Shown here: piece by piece, positions 59,265 through 64,000 of the stretch
Layout: every line of letters starts with the position of its first letter
Position numbering within the stretch: position 1 is the first letter of the stretch
The notes under the pieces: generated by a model
The model's database searches: none
Told to the model about the DNA's origin: nothing
The model's input: only the letters and a program-made list of their open reading frames with translations
Position numbers and translations under genes: made by a program
Origin: Ichthyophis bannanicus
Taxonomy: Eukaryota; Chordata; Amphibia; Gymnophiona; Ichthyophiidae
Assembly (NCBI GenBank): GCA_033557465.1
Contig: CM066033.1
Coordinates: forward strand, 589,402,438-589,466,437
DNA length: 64,000 nt
Direction: 5' to 3'

Positions 59265-60535
59265 TGGAGTTGGATTCTGATCCCCAAACACATTCCGGAG
59301 AACAGATCGGCCGAAGTTGCTGTCGTGTCGCGAATCCCCATCCAGACAGTGGTGAGATGTGAATGTGTGGACTGAAGACAACTTTGCAGCACTGCAGATC
59401 CCTTCCATAGAGGCCAGCCATAGCTCTAACATTGTGAGCTGTGGAATGACTATCAAGGCTCAAGCCTGCCTGGGCATAAGCAAAAGATGCAGTCTGCCAG
59501 CCAAATTGAAAGAGAGCGTTTGGAAATGGAAGCCCCTAGCTTACTGCGGTCAAAAGAAACAAAGCTGGATATACTTTCTATGGGCTTTTGTCCATTCCAA
59601 GTAGGCGGCTAAGGCTCGCTTGTAGTCCAACATGTGCAATGCAGCTTCCCCCTTGTGAGTATGAGGTCTTGGGAAAAATGTGGGAAGAACAAATGACTGA
59701 TTGACCTCCTCACTATTCCTTAATGTTCTGGACCTCCTACTATCTCAGGTGATTTATACAGGCTCTCAGGACACTGCCTCCTTGTATCCTGACCCTCCAT
59801 CCCTCTCTTCCTTGTTATCTTTCCCTGCTTTTCCTTCTCTTATGCTGTCCTGTCAAATTTTTATGGTGTTCTTTTCTTCTTCCAAATGATGTTTTTATTG
59901 TACACTGCTTTGGTGTGACCGAAAGGCGGTATATCAAATGTTTTAATAAACCATAAATCCGATACCACATTCGGAAAGAATTTAGGATGAGTACAAAGGA
60001 CTACTAAATTATGGCAGAATTTGGTGTAAGGTGGATGAACCACTAAGGTCTGAAGCTCGCTCACTTTGCATGCTGAAGTGATCGCCACAGAAACAATACC
60101 TTTCAGGTCAAGAACTTCAGAAGCCAGGAATTGAACGGCTCAAAGGGAGCTTTCATGAGCTGCGCAAGAACCACATTGAGATCCAAGACACTGTGGGAGG
60201 TTTTTAGAAAGACTTAAAGAGAAGCAACCCCCGCATAAAGTTAACAACTAAAGCCTGTACAGAGATAGACTTTCCTTCCACACCTCAATGGTATGCTCCA
60301 ATTGCACAGAGGTGGACCCTAATGGAGTTGGACTTGTCCAGACTCGGAGAGGTAAAGAAGATATTCAAGCAGTTTTTGTGTGGAACAGACAAAAAGAACT
60401 AGGGCCTGGCCCTCATGCCAGATAGCAAATCTCTTCCATTTGCAAGAGTAAGACTTTCCTGTAGAGGACCTCCTGGAGGCCAAAAGGAATTTGGTTACAT
60501 CATCCGGCAGGTTGAGCTGAGACAACATTAGCCTC
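59265..60535 (-). pseudogene. DIRS E tyrosine recombinase remnant
   Basis: NLPDDVTKFLLASRRSSTGK and YSCKWKRFAIW (60528-60430), VSELQTLVVHPPYTKF (60055), then after an insertion at 59702-59960 a C-terminal part with AHNVRAMAG (HxxR-like) and FTSHHCLDGDSRHDS (59380-59330; the Tyr of HYCL reads His). Many stops. Confidence 0.7.
59702..59960 (+). mobile_element. LINE 3' fragment in DIRS E
   Basis: Interrupts the recombinase between the VVSD- and NQSFVLP-like segments. It ends TTGTACACTGCTTTGGTGTG, ACCGAAAGGCGGTATATC, then TTTTAATAAA, resembling a LINE 3' UTR. Family not determined. Confidence 0.55.
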
Positions 60536-62270
60536 TAAACATCCATGCCATGAGGGCAAAGGACCGGATGTTGGGGTGCAACATCGTCCCGCCTTTCTGC
60601 GAGATCAGATCTGGTGCATGGCTCAGCTATAGCGGCTCCTGACTGGAGAGTTGCTGCATGAGGGGAAACCAAGGCTATTTGGGCCAGTAGGGAGTGATGA
60701 GAACCATCATGCAACCATCTGAGTTTTAGGAGTGTTTTCGCAATGAGAGGTATTGGAGGATAAGTATACAGAAAACCTTCCCCCCCCCCCCCCCCCCCCG
60801 CCAATGCAGGAGGAAAGCATCCGACACCAGTCTGCTGTGTGATCTTACTCTGGAGCAGAACAGATCTACATGGGCATTCTGTGGGGTGGTGAAGAGATCA
60901 AGAGGGTGCCCCACTCTCAAAAGATGCGAGTCACCACTTCCCTGTTCAGCATCCACTCGAGTGGCTGGAGGACTCGACTCAGCCTGTCTACCAGAGTGTT
61001 TTGCTTGCCTGGCAGGTATTCCACCCCGTGTGTGATGATGGACTTTCCACAACCTGATTGCTTCCCAAACAGGAGGTACAAACCCATTCCTCCCTGCTTG
61101 TTGATGTAGAACATGGCAACCTGTCGGTCTGAATCAGAACAATTTGGTTGGCCAGTCGTGAGCATTTGCTACTGGCTCTTAGTTCCAAGATGTTGATCTG
61201 ATGGAGACTTTTGGGGAAGGACCAATTGCCCTGAGTGTGTAACCCATCAAGATCATCTCCCCACTCCAGCTTGGATCAGTCCGTCATCAATTCTTTGAGA
61301 TGGAGCACTTTGGAAAGAACCCTGGAGCAGATTGTGGTGGACTGCCAACTAGTGCAATGACTGAACGGGAGTGGTGGTGATATACAGATGATCCCTGAGT
61401 TGACCCGCGGTCTGGGTTCACTGAGTCCTCAGAGTCCACTAAGCCTGCCTCATTTGGAAGCATGCCAAGGGTGTGACATACAATGTAAAGGCCATCTGGC
61501 CCAGTAGGGTCACCATCTTGCGAGCTGTCACCTGCTGACTCAGTTGAGTCTCCCACCCCAGTGCTGTCAGCCTGTGCAGATGGTTGGGAGGAAGAAAGGC
61601 TCATGCCTGAGTCGTGTCGAGCAGGGCTCCAATGAATTCCAACTGCTGGGTGGGTTGAAGATGGGATTTTGGGTAATTTACCCAGAACCCTAGTAGCTCC
61701 AACACCAGAATGGTCAATTGTGTTGATTCTTCAACTCCCTCCAGAGTGGCACGCTTGATCAGCCAATCGTCCAGATAGTGAAAGACAACACTCCCAACAT
61801 CCGGAGGTAAGCAGCTACTACCGCGAGGCATTTTGTGAAGACGTGAGGTGCTGAGACTAGGCCAAAAATGTCAACAGTCGGTACTGGAAGTGGTGCTCCC
61901 CAAGGACAAATTGGAGATACTTCTTGTGAGTGGGATGTATCGCTATGTTGGTATATGCATCCTTCAGATCCAGGGAGTATGGCCAATCTCCTTTTTGAAA
62001 ATAAGGGAGCAGGGTGCCTACACAAATCATTCTGAACTTTTTTTTTTTTTTTAAAGTACAAGTTTACATCTCTTAGTTCTAGATGGGACGGTATCCCCCC
62101 GTTTTCTTGGGGGATCAGGAAGTACTTAGAATAAAACCCCCAACCTTTTTGCTCTGGTGGCATGAGCTCGATTGCAAGATTTGAAAAGAGGGCAGTGATT
62201 TCTTTCTGAAGCAGTTGCTGATGCATCGGGTCAAGATGATGCACTCTTGGAGGTAATCTGTTGGTAGTTC
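60535..62270 (-). pseudogene. DIRS E RT, RNase H and MTase-like remnant
   Basis: RT: GFYSKYFLIPQENGG, SAPHVFTKCLAVVAAYLR and FHYLDDWLIKRA-type catalytic box (near 61775-61745). RNase H: RQVAMFYINKQGG (near 61120) and NTLVDRLSR (near 60985). MTase-like: LDLFTTPQN and DAFLLHW, then a 21-base C run at 60779-60799. Multiple frame changes. Confidence 0.72.
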
Positions 62271-64000
62271 CAATAAATTAAGTTCATAACCACTTTGGAT
62301 GATCCGTAGGACCCACGCATCTGAGGTCAGGAGGGGCCACCTTTGTGCAAAAACAACTGAGCCTTCCTCCGACCGGAAGGTTTCCTACCGCGGTTATTGG
62401 AAGAGTGGCTATGCACCGAAGAAACCAGTCAAAACCCCACCCCAGGTTTTGACTGAGGAGCCAGTTGAGCTTTCTGGGGCTTCTCTCTGTATTGCTGCTA
62501 CTGGCGGAGAGCCTGTTTGGGCTAGGAGGTCTGGGGCCAAAAAGTACCTACATCTGTGAGGATAGGAGGTCTTTTTCTAGCTCCCACCATGGTACCTCCT
62601 ATGGGAGGAGGCCGGCACAGACGTGCGCCTGGAGAATCTAGTGAGTGTGACATGCTGCCCTCTCAATAAAGCTGGCCTTCTCTTCGACCTGTTCGCTGAA
62701 AAGATTTTCTTCCCGGAACAGGACAGCCGCCAGCTTGTTCTAGGTCTGAGGACTGGAGCCAGGCTAGTCTCCAGCTACCAATACCTATGGCAGCATTTCT
62801 GGATGCAGTTTCAAAGATGTCAAAGGTGGCTCGCATCATGAACTTAGAACAGTCCTTGCCATGGGACACCAGAGCACAATACCCCTCCAACTTCCCTGGG
62901 GACAGAAACTGGGCTGGGTCAGCCAGTTGTACATGATGTTCTTCAAAAACATGACTTAAAGAGTATTTAAAGAGTATTAATAAACAAACAAACCTTTTCC
63001 AAAGACGGGGAAGCTGTAAAACTAGAGGGACAACATTAAGCTGCTAGGGGGTAAACTGAAAGGCAATGGTCAGGAAATACTTTTTCACTGAAAGCATGGT
63101 GGATGCTTGGAATGCCCTTCCGTTGGAAGTGGTGGGGGCAAATACAGTAACAGAATTCAAAATGGCATAGGACAGACAGAGTGGATCCCTTTATAGCAAC
63201 AGGATAAAGTAAAAAAAAAAAAATAACCATTTCTTATATCTCAACAAATAGGGGTGACCTGCACGGAGTGATGGGTACACCCCTAAACAAAGGCATGGGG
63301 AGGGATGACATGCACGGAGCGGCAGGTGCACCTACTCTTGCTGCCTTACTGGGCAGACTAGATGGACCATACTGGTCTTTATCTGTCGTCATATACTATG
63401 TTACTATGACCATGTAGAGCTGGTAAGAGGCCACGTGGGCGACCAGCATGATGCTCTGGAAAAACCTTTTTCCTAAAAAGAGTCCAACATCCTAGCCTCC
63501 CCTCCCTGTGGGTGCCAAGGAGTGAGTCTTGGTATGCTTGATTTTCTTTAGGGGAGATTCAACCAAGGAATGGTGTGCAAGCTGAGGCTTCTCCAATCTG
63601 GGAAGCTTCTGAACTCTGAAAACAGAGTCAAGCCTTCTACTAATTGGAGGCAAATGGAGGGGGGTTCTCCCACATTCTCATCTGTGCTCTCTGCAGGATG
63701 TGGTGCACGGGCACTGTCATAGCCTCCTTAAGGGTTTAGGAGTACTACAGGATCTCCAATTCTTCTGTCCTGGGCTCAACCTCAGCCTCCAAAGCAAATG
63801 GTATGGTCTTGACCTTCCCAGAGTTTGTGAGGGACATGGCCATCTCCTCAGAAAAAGACTTATGCCACTCATGAGACATGCCGTCTGACTGATTGTCTGA
63901 TTCCACATCAGTCACCTAACCTTCTGAGTCAGAGAGGAAGTTGAAATACTTGAGTCTCTGCCTGGATCTTTCTCCTGCCTCAAGGAAATCAGGAGCTCCT
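62271..64000 (-). pseudogene. DIRS E gag remnant, incomplete
   Basis: Capsid-like pieces: MRATFDIFETASRNAAIGI and GSWRLAWLQSSDLEQ (62820-62750), a SYQLYM motif split by an insertion (63420 to 62937), and HHSLVESPLKKIKH-like sequence near 63560. The N-terminal part lies beyond the window. Confidence 0.6.
62945..63412 (+). mobile_element. 5'-truncated CR1/L2-type LINE in DIRS E
   Basis: The plus strand reads YFFTESMVDAWNALPLEVVG (about 63080-63140), the C-terminal motif of CR1-group RT, followed by an A run (63210-63222) and the 3' end GACTAGATGGACCATACTGG, TTTATCTGTCGTCATATACT and ATGTTACTATG. It interrupts gag right after SYQLYM. Confidence 0.75.

Larger units (their letters stand above)
58746..64000 (-). 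mobile_element. DIRS copy E, degenerate, runs off the window
   Basis: Left end AGGGTAGATACTCATCTG at 58746, ITR with GGTGATGTCCCTGACGCAGC and GCTTCTACTGGAAGC, ICR near 58985-59095 (GAGGACTTATTCCTGCTG, CTTTTCTCCATGGACAAGC). Recombinase, RNase H, RT and gag remnants follow in order to the window end. It lies in the intron upstream of the exon at 58485-58676, its 3' end only 70 bp from that exon's acceptor. Confidence 0.82.

Noticed and set aside
60779..60799. 21-base C run as a structured element
   Set aside because: A simple homopolymer expansion inside degenerate DIRS E pol; also the G run at 20466-20478 in DIRS F.
1..64000. CRISPR arrays, bacterial operons or phage genes
   Set aside because: The tyrosine recombinases might suggest phage integrases, but RT, RNase H, ITR and ICR context and the spliced kinase exons show vertebrate DIRS elements.

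Overview
The window is vertebrate intronic DNA packed with retrotransposons. Two short minus-strand exons are the only host coding sequence I can see. They encode adjacent parts of MAP3K4 (MEKK4): 58485-58676 (the segment leading into the kinase domain) and 5754-5824 (the glycine-rich loop). Both have canonical splice sites with matching phase, so everything from 5825 to 58484 is one 52,660-bp intron. The repeat mix is DIRS-type tyrosine-recombinase elements in at least four subfamilies, a Penelope-like element, CR1, RTE/BovB-like, L1-type ORF1 and a tRNA-derived SINE. This mix and the intron size suggest an amphibian; a caecilian is my best guess, but that is inference.

Layout from left to right. 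1-3160: damaged CR1 LINE inserted into DIRS copy D (3161-4775). 4776-6598: unique intron, exon 5754-5824 and a SINE. 6614-17921: Penelope-like element with 15-bp target duplications, long terminal repeats and an inverted 5' arm; it is interrupted by an unidentified 1.4-kb insertion and by DIRS A3 (9461-14995). About 18106-57306: an old DIRS element F, split by everything inside it. Its first insertion is an L1-type ORF1 element, itself interrupted by an RTE element carrying a CR1. Then comes DIRS A1 (27869-51176), which contains B (32173-49745), which contains A2 (32483-44294), which contains C (35333-41380). Then a side-by-side DIRS A4 (51295-57053). 57307-58484: unique intron with a small hAT-like MITE. 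58746-64000: degenerate DIRS copy E, starting 70 bp from the exon.

How the DIRS copies work. Each fuller copy reads, on the minus strand, gag (N-terminal Cys/His module, capsid-like C-terminus), then reverse transcriptase-RNase H-methyltransferase-like pol, then a tyrosine recombinase in an overlapping -1 frame. Inverted terminal repeats lie at the ends and an internal complementary region (ICR) lies near the 3' end. Nested junctions restore uninterrupted host sequence with no target duplication, as expected for recombinase-mediated insertion of a circle. No copy is fully intact; C is closest, with three point lesions visible to me.

Most notable points: the five-deep DIRS nest; all nine DIRS copies lie in the gene's sense orientation while every LINE, SINE and Penelope copy lies on the other strand; the gene-sense 3' terminus of the DIRS copies carries a near-perfect U1/5' splice-site sequence, so the circle junction looks like a miniature intron; an in-frame RTE-CR1 fusion ORF; and A2 landing exactly in the centre of B's ICR.
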